Assembly: GCA_018819925.1 (NCBI GenBank)
Contig: JAHJPG010000068.1
Coordinates: 1-35,639, forward strand
Origin: Pseudomonadota bacterium
GTDB taxonomy: Bacteria; Desulfobacterota; Desulfarculia; Desulfarculales; Desulfarculaceae
Reading direction: 5' to 3'
DNA length: 35,639 nucleotides
Both the position numbers and the translations under genes were made by a program. Under the pieces are notes generated by a model. That model saw only the letters and a list, made by a program, of their open reading frames with translations, searched no databases and was not told the DNA's origin. How positions within the stretch are numbered: the stretch's first letter is position 1; every line of letters starts with the position of its first letter. Below, piece after piece: positions 5,908-13,806 of this stretch.

Positions 5908-8664
5908 ATGCCCAACGCCAAGACGCCCTACCAGATGGAAGCCCAGGAAGCCATAGAGGCCATGAACTCCGGCGAGAAAGGCCTGTCGTCGGCCGAGGCC
6001 GCCAAGCGCCTGCAAAAATACGGCAACAACCAGCTTCAGGCCAAGATTCGGGTGCCCCTGTGGCTGGTGTTTCTTTCCCAATTCAAGGAACTGCTCATCT
6101 TTATCCTGATCCTGGGCGGGCTCATATCCTTTTTCATCGGCAACTATAGAGACGGCTCGATCATCTTCATCATAGTCCTGGTCAACGCGGTCATCGGGTT
6201 TCTGCACGAGCGCAAGGCCGGCAAGATCATCGATAAGCTGAAGACCCTCATCAAGTCTCCGGCCAAGGTGATGCGGGACGGAAAGCTGATGGAGATATCC
6301 CAGGAGAACTTGGTTCCCGGCGACATCGTGCAGATCGAGGCGGGTGACAAGCTCCCCGCCGACCTCCGCCTCATCAACATCAACGGCTTGAAGACCAACG
6401 ATTTCGCCTTGACCGGGGAATCGGTGCCCCAGGAAAAGAAACTGGACGCCATCGAGGGGGAGGTTGCCCTGGGCGACCGGGTCAACATGGCCTACGCCGG
6501 CACCACGGTGGCTAACGGCAGCGCCACCGGGGTGGTGGTGGCCACCGGAATGCGGACCGAGACCGGCAAGATCGCGGGCATGACCGAAGAAGCGGGCGAG
6601 AGCGAAACCCCCTTGCAAAAGGAGCTGGGCCGCCTGGCCAACCAGTTGACCGTCACCGTGGTCGTCATCAGCGTGGGGCTCTTCGGGCTGGGCTTGGCCC
6701 AGGATTTCTCCCTGTACATGAGCCTGGTCTACGCCCTGGGCGTGGCCATGGCCATGGTGCCCCAGGCCCTGCCGGCCCAGGTCACGGTGGCCCTCACCAC
6801 CGGGAGCAACATGCTGGCCGACAGGAACGCGGTGGTCAAGGATCTGCCCTCGGTGGAAACCCTGGGCTCCACCACCGTCATCTGCACCGACAAGACCGGG
6901 ACCTTGACCAAAAACGAGATGACGGTTCAGTCGCTGTGGTTCGACGGCAAAAAATACAGCGTCACCGGAACCGGCTACGAACCCAAGGGGGAGGTGTTGA
7001 ACGAGGCGGGTGATCCGCTCGTCCAGGAGCACATAGACCGGATCGAGGTAATCATGGACGCGGCCACCATGTCCTCCAACGCCGAGACACACGAGCCCGA
7101 CCAGGAGCACGCCTTCTGGTATCCGGTGGGCGACCCCACCGAGGCCGCGCTCATCACCCTGTCCACCAAGCTCGGCACCCGCTCTTCCAAAGAGGACGAG
7201 GAGAACCCCGAGTTGCAGGAGTTTTCTTTCAACTCGGAGCTTATGAGGATGAGCTCGGTGCGGCGCTTCGGGGACGAACTCCGGCTGGCGGCCAAGGGCT
7301 CCACCGCCAGCATCCTCTCCATAAGCACCCACATATACAAGGATGGCGAAGAGGTCCCCTTCAGCGATCAGCAGAAGCAGGAAATCAACGCCCTGAACGA
7401 GGAATATTCCCGCAACGGCATGCGGGTCCTGGCCATCGGCTGCCGGCGGCTGGCATCGCAAGAGGAGGAGTTCGCGCGGGAGGACGTGGAGCGGGACCTG
7501 GTGTTCTTGGGCCTGATGGCCATGATCGACCCGCCCAAGGAGGGGGTCAAAGAGGCCATCGCCGACGCCCAGGCGGCGCACATCAGGATCTACATCCTAA
7601 CCGGGGACCACCCCGACACCGCCATGGCGGTGGGCCGGGAGATCGGGCTGCACGAGCCCGGCGAAGGCTCCCCGGTAATCATCGGCACCGAACTCAAGCA
7701 GATGGACGACGACAGCCTGAAGAAGCTTTTCAAGGAAAAGCAGTCGGCCATCTTCGCCCGGGTGGACCCGGAGGACAAACTTCGCATCGTGAAGGTGTTG
7801 GAGGAGCAGGGAGAGATCGTGGCGGTCACCGGCGACGGCGTGAATGATGCGCCCGCCCTAAAGAGGGCCCACATTGGAGTTGCCATGGGCCAGCGGGGCA
7901 ATGACGTGGCCAAGGAGGCCGCGCGGCTGGTGCTTTTGGACGACAACTTCTCCACCCTGTTCCACGCCATCCAGGAAGGAAGGACCATCTATAGCAACCT
8001 GAAAAAGACCATATTCGCCTCCCTGACCACCAACGTGGGGGAGCTGATCGTGGTTTTGCTGGGGCTGTTGGCGGCCGCCCTGTGGGGTTACCCCATACCC
8101 ATACTGGCCGGCCAGATTCTGGCCGTGGACCTGCTGGCCGAGATAGGCCCTCTCACCTTTTTGACCTTCGACCCCCCGGACAAGGACGTGATGACCAAGC
8201 GGCCCAGAAAACCTGGCGAATACATGCTGAACCTTTGGGGCGCAGTGGAGATATCCTTTTTGGGCATCCTGATCGGCGGCTTGGCTTTTTTAAATTTTTT
8301 CCTATTTATGCAAAGAGAAGGCATAACCCTGACCATGGACAGCGTGAACAGCATGATTTATTTCAAGGCCACCACCTTGAGCTACGCCACCATTGTCTTT
8401 TGCCAATTCTTCAACATCCTGCAGAGAAGATCGGAACGCGGCTCCCTGTTCAGCCGCAATTTTTTCACCAACAAGATATTGCTGTATTCGATCTTGGTCT
8501 CTATCGGATTGGTTTCCTTGGCGGTCTACGGCCCTTACTTGAGCGATTTTCTGAGCTTCGGCCCCATCCAATTCGTGGATTGGATGTACGTTATGGGCGC
8601 TGCGGTTTTTTATCTGCTGGTTTACGAAGCGCTCAAGCTTTTCAAGCGTAGCAGGCGTGCTTGA
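5908..8664 (+). CDS. P-type cation-transporting ATPase (P2-like, HAD-IC family)
   Basis: The 918-residue inner-membrane pump has the complete P-type machinery: actuator TGES at 169-172, phosphorylation site DKTGTLTKNEMTV with Asp328, nucleotide-binding KG at 463-464, ILTGDHP at about 563-569 and hinge TGDGVNDAP at 641-649. There are helices near 50-100, 245-295, 705-760 and the C-terminal quarter, as in Ca2+ (P2A) pumps. The ion-binding residues differ from SERCA-type pumps. M4 has VPQALPA (Gln286) where PEGL is usual. M5 keeps Asn709 and Glu712. M6 reads DLLAE (Asp741, Ala744, Glu745) instead of NLVTD. The transported ion is therefore uncertain; Ca2+, Na+ or H+ are possible. GGGGAAAG precedes the ATG. 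It stands alone. Confidence 0.85.
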   Translation: MPNAKTPYQMEAQEAIEAMNSGEKGLSSAEAAKRLQKYGNNQLQAKIRVPLWLVFLSQFKELLIFILILGGLISFFIGNYRDGSIIFIIVLVNAVIGFLHERKAGKIIDKLKTLIKSPAKVMRDGKLMEISQENLVPGDIVQIEAGDKLPADLRLININGLKTNDFALTGESVPQEKKLDAIEGEVALGDRVNMAYAGTTVANGSATGVVVATGMRTETGKIAGMTEEAGESETPLQKELGRLANQLTVTVVVISVGLFGLGLAQDFSLYMSLVYALGVAMAMVPQALPAQVTVALTTGSNMLADRNAVVKDLPSVETLGSTTVICTDKTGTLTKNEMTVQSLWFDGKKYSVTGTGYEPKGEVLNEAGDPLVQEHIDRIEVIMDAATMSSNAETHEPDQEHAFWYPVGDPTEAALITLSTKLGTRSSKEDEENPELQEFSFNSELMRMSSVRRFGDELRLAAKGSTASILSISTHIYKDGEEVPFSDQQKQEINALNEEYSRNGMRVLAIGCRRLASQEEEFAREDVERDLVFLGLMAMIDPPKEGVKEAIADAQAAHIRIYILTGDHPDTAMAVGREIGLHEPGEGSPVIIGTELKQMDDDSLKKLFKEKQSAIFARVDPEDKLRIVKVLEEQGEIVAVTGDGVNDAPALKRAHIGVAMGQRGNDVAKEAARLVLLDDNFSTLFHAIQEGRTIYSNLKKTIFASLTTNVGELIVVLLGLLAAALWGYPIPILAGQILAVDLLAEIGPLTFLTFDPPDKDVMTKRPRKPGEYMLNLWGAVEISFLGILIGGLAFLNFFLFMQREGITLTMDSVNSMIYFKATTLSYATIVFCQFFNILQRRSERGSLFSRNFFTNKILLYSILVSIGLVSLAVYGPYLSDFLSFGPIQFVDWMYVMGAAVFYLLVYEALKLFKRSRRA

Positions 8665-8678
8665 CGAGGTAGGTTTTT

Positions 8679-8705
8679 AGCCTTCGCGGGCGCCAAAGGG
8701 CTTTT
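8679..8705 (+). terminator. terminator downstream of the P-type ATPase
   Basis: AGCCTT (8679-8684) pairs imperfectly with AAGGGCT (8696-8702) across a GC-rich loop, followed by TTTT, 15 bp after the ATPase stop codon. Confidence 0.4.
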
Positions 8706-8837
8706 AACGGAGACTCGTTTCCCACTCGGCGGCAACCGGGTAACTGCCTGAGGTCTGTTGAAGAGTTCGCGCCCGGGTATTGGCGGCCTACGGCTTAAAA
8801 CTTCTTTCACCATCCGATGGTTGGCAAAGGCAAACTA

Positions 8838-8869
8838 GCGCCACCCCCACGCCGGCATGGGTGCGGCGC
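8838..8869 (-). terminator. terminator hairpin after the hydrogenase operon
   Basis: On the minus strand GCGCCGCACCC pairs with GGGGGTGGCGC (11 positions, one G-T wobble and one mismatch) around an 11-nt loop, then TAGTTTGCCTTT. It starts 12 bp after the alpha-subunit stop codon. Confidence 0.55.
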
Positions 8870-8880
8870 GGGTAATGGCT

Positions 8881-10140
8881 TTAATGCGTGGAACAGGATA
8901 TGCAGGGATCGTAGTTCCTGATGGACTGCTCGCAGAGCCTGGTGAGTTGTTTCTTGCCCAGCTTCCGGTTTGCCCTGGCAATGCCCCCCACGTCGGCTTC
9001 GATGGTGGCTTGGTTCTGGCTGGTGGGTGGGATGATGGTGGCCTTCTCAATGCATCCTTGGCCGTCCAGGGTGTAGCCGTGGTACAGCAAGCCCCGGGGC
9101 GCCTCGCTGACCCCGTATCCCCGGCCCGCGCGATTGGGCGCCTCCAGGAATGGCCGCCGGGGTTTTTCATAGGCCCGGATCAGGCGAAGCGCTTCCTGGC
9201 AGGCGTAGAGCAGCTCTACTCCCCGAACCAAAATGCTTTGGAAGGGATTGTTCACCGGCGGGCGCAGGCCCGCCCCCAATGCCGCCTCCCGAGCCAGGGG
9301 AGATAGTTCATCGAAATTCAGGTTGAAGCGGGCCAAGGGCCCCACCAAATAATCGCCGAGGGAGCGGTGACGGGCATGCAGGGCGGTGGAGTAAGGCACC
9401 TGGTATTCCTCGAAGCTGTCCAAAAACCGCCCCGGCTCCAGATTTTGCCCGGCTGAGGTGACTACCTTGCCCCGATCAATGGGGTATTCGCCCGGTTGAT
9501 TCAGGCTCACAAATAGATACCGGCGTTCATACTGGGGTATGGGAAGCCTGGCCAGCCAGCGCAGGGCATCTTGGCAGGCTTGGACCGCCCATTCCAACTC
9601 GACTTCCAAAGGCCGAAGCCGCTCCGGCTCGGGAGCCTGGTAAAAGCCACCCACCCGGAAGCTCATGGGATGTATTTCGCGGCCTCCGACAAGGCGCACC
9701 AGGGAGTTGCCCGCCTTTTTGATGCGCAGGCCCATTTCCACCACCTGGCGATGCTCCTGGGCCATGGTCAAGGCGTCGGGGTAGCCCAGAAAATCCGGAG
9801 CGTGCAGCATGAACACGTGCAGGGCGTGGCTTTCTATCCACTCCCCGCAGTAGATAAGGCGCCGCAGGTTTCGCAGGGGGCCGTCCAACTCCAAGCCCAG
9901 GGCGTCTTCCATGGCCTGGGAGCAGGAAGTTTGGTGGGCCACCGGACAGATGCCGCAGATGCGCGCCACGAAGTCAACGGCCTCGCCGTAATGGCGGCCG
10001 GCCAGAAACCCCTCGAACAGCCGCGGCGGTTCGTAAAGGCCGAAGCGCACCACCTCGACGTCCCGGCCGCTGATCTCCAGTTTCAGGTAACCCTCGCCCT
10101 CCACCCGGCTGAGGGCGTCGACGCTAATGTTGATCTTCAT
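8881..10140 (-). CDS. group-3 [NiFe] hydrogenase large (alpha) subunit, no C-terminal extension
   Basis: The 419-residue catalytic subunit splits or forms H2 at a NiFe(CN)2CO site. The proximal motif RICGICPVAH (Cys62, Cys65, His69) and distal motif DPCISCSTH (Cys413, Cys416, His419) are intact. The protein stops exactly at that His. Most large subunits carry a further short peptide that a maturation endopeptidase removes; here none is encoded, and the next in-frame bases run into the terminator. The ATG at 10140 overlaps the delta gene by 17 bp and begins MKINISVDALSRVEGEG, the standard N-terminus; longer frames upstream are a shadow of delta. The neighbours (NAD-type flavoprotein gamma, ferredoxin-like beta) indicate a cytoplasmic NAD(P)-linked enzyme of the 3b/sulfhydrogenase type. 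Maturation (hyp) genes are not in the window. Confidence 0.9.
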   Translation of the reverse strand: MKINISVDALSRVEGEGYLKLEISGRDVEVVRFGLYEPPRLFEGFLAGRHYGEAVDFVARICGICPVAHQTSCSQAMEDALGLELDGPLRNLRRLIYCGEWIESHALHVFMLHAPDFLGYPDALTMAQEHRQVVEMGLRIKKAGNSLVRLVGGREIHPMSFRVGGFYQAPEPERLRPLEVELEWAVQACQDALRWLARLPIPQYERRYLFVSLNQPGEYPIDRGKVVTSAGQNLEPGRFLDSFEEYQVPYSTALHARHRSLGDYLVGPLARFNLNFDELSPLAREAALGAGLRPPVNNPFQSILVRGVELLYACQEALRLIRAYEKPRRPFLEAPNRAGRGYGVSEAPRGLLYHGYTLDGQGCIEKATIIPPTSQNQATIEADVGGIARANRKLGKKQLTRLCEQSIRNYDPCISCSTH

Positions 10141-10906
10141 GCTGCCTGCTCTCTTGGGCAAAGGCATCGGCGTTGCAGCTGATGCCCTGGAAGACTCGGG
10201 CCAAGTCTCTGCCGCCAAGGCCCAGGCGGCGCTGGAAGACCCCCGCCAACGAGGCGGTGTTTGCCTGTTGCCTGGGACCGAAACAGCCGAAGCAACCCCG
10301 GCCGTAGCCCGGGCACAAGGCCCCGCATCCCGCCTGGGTGACCGGCCCCAAACAAGCCGCCCGGCGCGAGACCAAAACACAGGCGTGGCCTGCCCGCTTG
10401 CACTCCAGGCAAACGCTGCCGCCGGCCAAATCCGGCTTGCGGCCCTGGGCAAGGGCCACCACCACCTCCAACAACTGGTCCTTGCTAACTGGGCAGCCCC
10501 GCAACTCCATGTCCACTTCCACGTGATCGCTGATGGGGCTGGAAGTGGCTAGAGTCTCCACCCGGCCTGGATTTTGGTACACCGCCTTCACGTAGGTGTT
10601 CACGTCGGCGAAGTTGCGCAAAGCCTGCAGGCCGCCGGAGACGGCGCAGGCCCCCATGGCAACCAGGAACTTCGAGTCGGCGCGCACCTGGCGTACACGC
10701 TCCTGGTCGTGGGCGGTGAGGATGGAGCCCTCCACCAATGAGATGTCGTAGGGGCCGGGCTTGGCCGCGCTGCTGGCCTCCAGGAAATAGGCCAGATCCA
10801 CCGCGCCGGTGAGGGCCAAAAGCTCATCCTCGCAGTCCAGCAGGCTCAACTGGCAGCCGTCGCAAGATGAAAACTTCCACACCGCCAACTTCAGCTTCGA
10901 GGCCAA
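10124..10906 (-). CDS. [NiFe] hydrogenase small (delta) subunit
   Basis: The 260-residue electron-transfer subunit carries the iron-sulfur relay beside the NiFe subunit. The proximal cluster motif CDGC is at residues 15-18, with later ligands in GACAVSGG (about 84-91) and RGCP (about 137). A C-terminal Cys-rich part (VCLECKRAGHACVLV and CGALCPGYGRGCFGCFG) fits two further [4Fe-4S] clusters. No Tat signal is present, so it is cytoplasmic. The most plausible start is TTG at 10906, with AAAGGGAG about 10 nt upstream inside the end of the gamma gene; no ATG lies in the conserved N-terminus. The gamma stop is only 4 bp upstream and the alpha gene overlaps the 3' end, so translation of all three is probably coupled. 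Confidence 0.87.
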   Translation of the reverse strand: MASKLKLAVWKFSSCDGCQLSLLDCEDELLALTGAVDLAYFLEASSAAKPGPYDISLVEGSILTAHDQERVRQVRADSKFLVAMGACAVSGGLQALRNFADVNTYVKAVYQNPGRVETLATSSPISDHVEVDMELRGCPVSKDQLLEVVVALAQGRKPDLAGGSVCLECKRAGHACVLVSRRAACLGPVTQAGCGALCPGYGRGCFGCFGPRQQANTASLAGVFQRRLGLGGRDLARVFQGISCNADAFAQESRQHEDQH

Positions 10907-10910
10907 CTCC

Positions 10911-11771
10911 TCACAGCTCCCTTTGGGCCAGCAGGCCCTTTACCTGGTCGTAGCGGTAGACCGGCCCGTCCTTGCAAATGAAAGTGGGGCCCAACTGGCA
11001 ATGGCCGCACAGCCCCAAACCGCATTTAATACTGCGCTCCAGGGATAAATATATGTCCCCATCGTTAAGCCCGGCCTGGTTGAGTTGCTCCACCATGGCC
11101 CTCATCATCCGCTCGCTGCTGCAGATCAAGGCCACGGTATTGCCTGGCTCCACAAAGGTTTTGGAGACAAGGCTGGTGACCACCCCGATATTGCCGTCCC
11201 AGGTGGGGTCGGCACTGCCCACCGCCAGTTCCACCCTCAAGTCGAAGCGGCCCCGCCATTTGCGCAGTTCGTCCACATAGAGCAGACGCCGGGGGTTGCG
11301 GGCGCCGTAGATCAGGGTGGCCTTGCCGTAGCGTTGGCGGTGGTTCAGCAGCCAATACACCGCAGGCCGCAGGGGGGCCAGACCCAGGCCGCTGGTGACG
11401 AAGACTATATTCTTGCCCTCGAGCTGGGCCATGGGCCATGCGCTGCCAAATGGACCGCGCACCCCGAGGCTCTCCCCGGTCTTAAGGGCGCAGAGCCGTT
11501 GGGTGGCCTTGCCCACCGCCCGCACCGTGTGAACCAGGCGGCCCGGCTTGCCCGGGTCGCCGCTGATGGAGATGGGCACCTCGCCGGCGCCGAAGACGTA
11601 GAGCATGTTGAATTGGCCGGGATCGAAGTGAAACTCTCCCCCGTCTCGAGGCTCGAGCCAAAAGGTATGAATGCCCTCTATCTCCCGCCGTTTTTTGGTG
11701 ATGACCAAGGGCCGGGGCTCCATGGCCTCGCCCGGCGGGGGCGCTTGGGGCTTAACGGGTGCCGTGCTCAT
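10911..11771 (-). CDS. hydrogenase gamma subunit, FAD/NAD(P)-binding reductase with 2Fe-2S tail
   Basis: The 286-residue flavoprotein would exchange electrons between the hydrogenase clusters and NAD(P)H. It has the ferredoxin-reductase layout: an FAD-binding beta barrel with the EVPISIS segment (residues about 72-78), an NAD(P)-binding fold opening with VTSGLGLAPLRPA (about 123-135), and a C-terminal dihydroorotate-dehydrogenase-type [2Fe-2S] motif using Cys250, Cys255, Cys258 and Cys266. The ATG at 11771 lies within the last 20 bp of the CNBD gene, and the delta gene follows after 4 bp. Cofactor preference (NAD or NADP) cannot be judged by eye. The family assignment is secure; assignment to the hydrogenase rests on operon position. 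Confidence 0.87.
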   Translation of the reverse strand: MSTAPVKPQAPPPGEAMEPRPLVITKKRREIEGIHTFWLEPRDGGEFHFDPGQFNMLYVFGAGEVPISISGDPGKPGRLVHTVRAVGKATQRLCALKTGESLGVRGPFGSAWPMAQLEGKNIVFVTSGLGLAPLRPAVYWLLNHRQRYGKATLIYGARNPRRLLYVDELRKWRGRFDLRVELAVGSADPTWDGNIGVVTSLVSKTFVEPGNTVALICSSERMMRAMVEQLNQAGLNDGDIYLSLERSIKCGLGLCGHCQLGPTFICKDGPVYRYDQVKGLLAQREL

Positions 11772-12219
11772 GGATCAATTCTAGTATCTGCAAATGGGTG
11801 GCGTCCAAATTCCGGCCCAGAACGGCGGAAAACCGGGTCATGAGTTGGTAGCCCAACTCATGGTCCTGGGCGAACTCGCCGCGAAGGCAGCGGCCGTCCA
11901 TCTGGAAGGCCCGGGTGTCAACCGTGGCGCGGTAGTCGAAGGACCATTTGTAGGGCGGGTAGATCCAGTTGAACCCCAAAACCTCGCCGGCCCCAGCCGA
12001 AAGGATGCCGAGCACCCCCAAGGGCGGCGCGCTGGTCTCCATCCTCACCCCGCCGGACAGGAGCAGGAAAAAATGATCCGCCGGATGGCCCTCCCGGGCC
12101 AAGTAATCCCCGGCGGAAAAGCTCACTTCGTGGGCGCAGCCGGCCACCAGGGCCAGGTGGCGCGGCTCCAGATCATGAAAAAAGGGATGCCCGTGGAGGG
12201 TGCGTTGCTCTTGGCTCAT
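11752..12219 (-). CDS. cyclic-nucleotide-binding-domain (Crp-like fold) protein without DNA-binding domain
   Basis: The 155-residue protein is a single CNBD-type beta-roll: FHDLEPRHLALVAGCA, then GDYLAREGHPADHFFLLLSGGVRME, then GEVLGFNWIYPPYKWSFDYRA. It ends after the helical C-segment with no winged-helix domain, so it is not a transcription factor. The GEVLGxxWxxPPYxWxFDxRA form differs from the classic cAMP phosphate-binding cassette, so a different ligand or no ligand is possible. The ATG at 12219 overlaps the beta stop codon (ATGA) and its own end overlaps gamma by 20 bp, placing it inside the hydrogenase complex operon. It may act as a regulatory or structural subunit, which is inference. 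Confidence 0.8.
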   Translation of the reverse strand: MSQEQRTLHGHPFFHDLEPRHLALVAGCAHEVSFSAGDYLAREGHPADHFFLLLSGGVRMETSAPPLGVLGILSAGAGEVLGFNWIYPPYKWSFDYRATVDTRAFQMDGRCLRGEFAQDHELGYQLMTRFSAVLGRNLDATHLQILELIHEHGTR

Positions 12220-13370
12220 TTCGTGCCTCCGACGTTGGAGCCGGGCAGATTGGGGTTGTTTGCAATGGCGTTGGCTTCTTCGGCGATGTCGATGCCCACC
12301 GGGCAAAAGCTGACGCAGCGTCCGCAGCCCACACAGCCCAGGACGCCGAACTGCTTCACCCAATGGGCCAGCTTGTGGCTGCACCACTGGCGGTAGCGGG
12401 CCGCTACGCTGGAGCGGATGCAGCCGCCGTGGATATAGCTGAACTCTTCCATGAAGCAACTGGACCAGCGCCGGCGGCGGCTGGCGTGCAGGCCGTCAAG
12501 CGTTTCGCTATCGGCCAGATCGTGGCAAAAGCAGGTGGGGCACACCATGGTGCAGTTGCCGCAGGCCAGGCAGCGCAAAGCCACCTCCTGCCAGTGGGGG
12601 TGGTCGTGAGCGGCGGACAGAACAGGGGCCAGTCCGGCAATCCCGGGCTTCGCGGCCATGGCGATCCGGGCCGATTCCACCGCCTCGCGGGCAAGGCCGG
12701 CTTGCTCCACGGAGGCGGCCCCGAGGTCAAGGCCGGCGATGATTTCCCGTCCCCGCGAGCTTCCGGGCCGCACCGTGAAAAAATGCCTCCCCTCCCCCTC
12801 CACCTCGTTGAGGGCCAAATCGTAGCCATCGTCAAGCCCCGGTCCGGCGCCGGCCGCCGCGCAAAAACAGGTTCCGCCCGGGGCGGAGCATTCCACGGCC
12901 ACCACCAAAAGCCCGGGCCGCCGCCTGGCGTAGGAAGCATCTGGATACGGCCCGCCCAGGAGCACTTGGTCCAGCCGGGCCAGGGCGGCCACGTCGCAGG
13001 GCCGCATACCCACAAAGGCCCAGGGGGCGCCGGGCTGGCCGGACCGGGGCTCCACCGCAAAGCCCTTGCCTTGGCGCGAGAAAGCCAGCAACTCTTCATC
13101 CGGCGGCAACAGCACCCTCTTCCACGAGTCTTGGCCCAGAGTGATTCCGAACCAAGCACCGCCCCCGGCGTGGCGCACCTCATACGTACCAGGGCCTCTG
13201 GCATCGACAAGGCCCCGGGGCATGTCGCCGGCGTCTGCGATGCGGCTTAGGACCGGATTGCCATCCACGAGCTTGTGCGCGGCTATGCGATATCCATGGG
13301 CCGCCACAGCCTCGACCAGCCGAGGCAGTTCCTCGCCGGCTAGAAAAAAGTGCTGGTGTTCTCTAATCAC
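12216..13370 (-). CDS. hydrogenase beta subunit, 4Fe-4S dicluster protein
   Basis: The 384-residue protein resembles the beta subunit of sulfhydrogenase and the AsrA subunit of anaerobic sulfite reductase. It links the NiFe module to ferredoxin-like or polysulfide acceptors. Two cluster motifs lie in the C-terminal third: CLACGNCTMVCPTCFCHD (about 265-282) and CVGCGRCVSFCPVGIDI (about 343-359). The N-terminal two thirds contain the family block with FVGMRPCDVAALARLDQVL near residue 118. The start is GTG at 13370, with a GGCGGGG stretch upstream; no better codon precedes the conserved HQHFF. It is the first gene of the five-gene minus-strand operon, and its stop overlaps the CNBD start. Confidence 0.87.
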   Translation of the reverse strand: MIREHQHFFLAGEELPRLVEAVAAHGYRIAAHKLVDGNPVLSRIADAGDMPRGLVDARGPGTYEVRHAGGGAWFGITLGQDSWKRVLLPPDEELLAFSRQGKGFAVEPRSGQPGAPWAFVGMRPCDVAALARLDQVLLGGPYPDASYARRRPGLLVVAVECSAPGGTCFCAAAGAGPGLDDGYDLALNEVEGEGRHFFTVRPGSSRGREIIAGLDLGAASVEQAGLAREAVESARIAMAAKPGIAGLAPVLSAAHDHPHWQEVALRCLACGNCTMVCPTCFCHDLADSETLDGLHASRRRRWSSCFMEEFSYIHGGCIRSSVAARYRQWCSHKLAHWVKQFGVLGCVGCGRCVSFCPVGIDIAEEANAIANNPNLPGSNVGGTK

Positions 13371-13806
13371 GAGCCCCGCCTAGGCTTTGCCAAGATAAAT
13401 GGCCCCCGCGATTGGTTAAATTGTCGTGGGCCGCTGGTTTCGGACCCTAAAATATTTGAATCATATATTGGCACAATTCACCGAGGCCAGGCCAGCCGCC
13501 ATTTAAACAACAGGCAAGCATCCGCACCATGCCGGGGTTTTATTCCTCTCTCCCCTGGCTTTAAGCTGCCCCTAGCGCCGGCACCTCCCGGGATCATGTT
13601 GGTCCCGCGGAGGTGCGGAATGAAGGTAGCAGACCAGTTTCCAACCCAAGCCTGGGAGCCATTGCCCAAAAGAGCCAAGTAGTTACCCCCCAGGCTCGTC
13701 GGCTTGACAAACGGCCAAGGCATAAACATCATAAATGGTATAATTTTAATATGGTTTCTGTGCGCACGGTCCTTGGCATCAAGGAATCCCGCATGTGGAG
13801 GGCAAT
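13371..13806. other. divergent intergenic region between hydrogenase operon and histidine kinase
   Basis: About 435 bp without a gene. It must hold the promoters of both units. A TATAAT at 13738-13743 precedes the kinase start by about 65 bp but has no good -35 at normal spacing; TTGACA at 13705-13710 is too far upstream. No convincing operator was found. Confidence 0.4.

Noticed and set aside
5881-7581. 566-codon minus-strand open frame opposite the P-type ATPase
   Set aside because: Composition is His/Gln/Gly-rich as expected for an antisense shadow; the plus-strand ATPase motifs are unambiguous.
8835-8883. A hidden C-terminal extension for the hydrogenase large subunit past its stop
   Set aside because: The in-frame bases after the TAA do not resemble such peptides and the terminator hairpin begins 12 bp downstream.
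13705-13743. TTGACA and TATAAT as a promoter for the hybrid kinase
   Set aside because: The two hexamers are about 29 bp apart, far from the 16-18 bp needed; only the TATAAT remains as a weak candidate.
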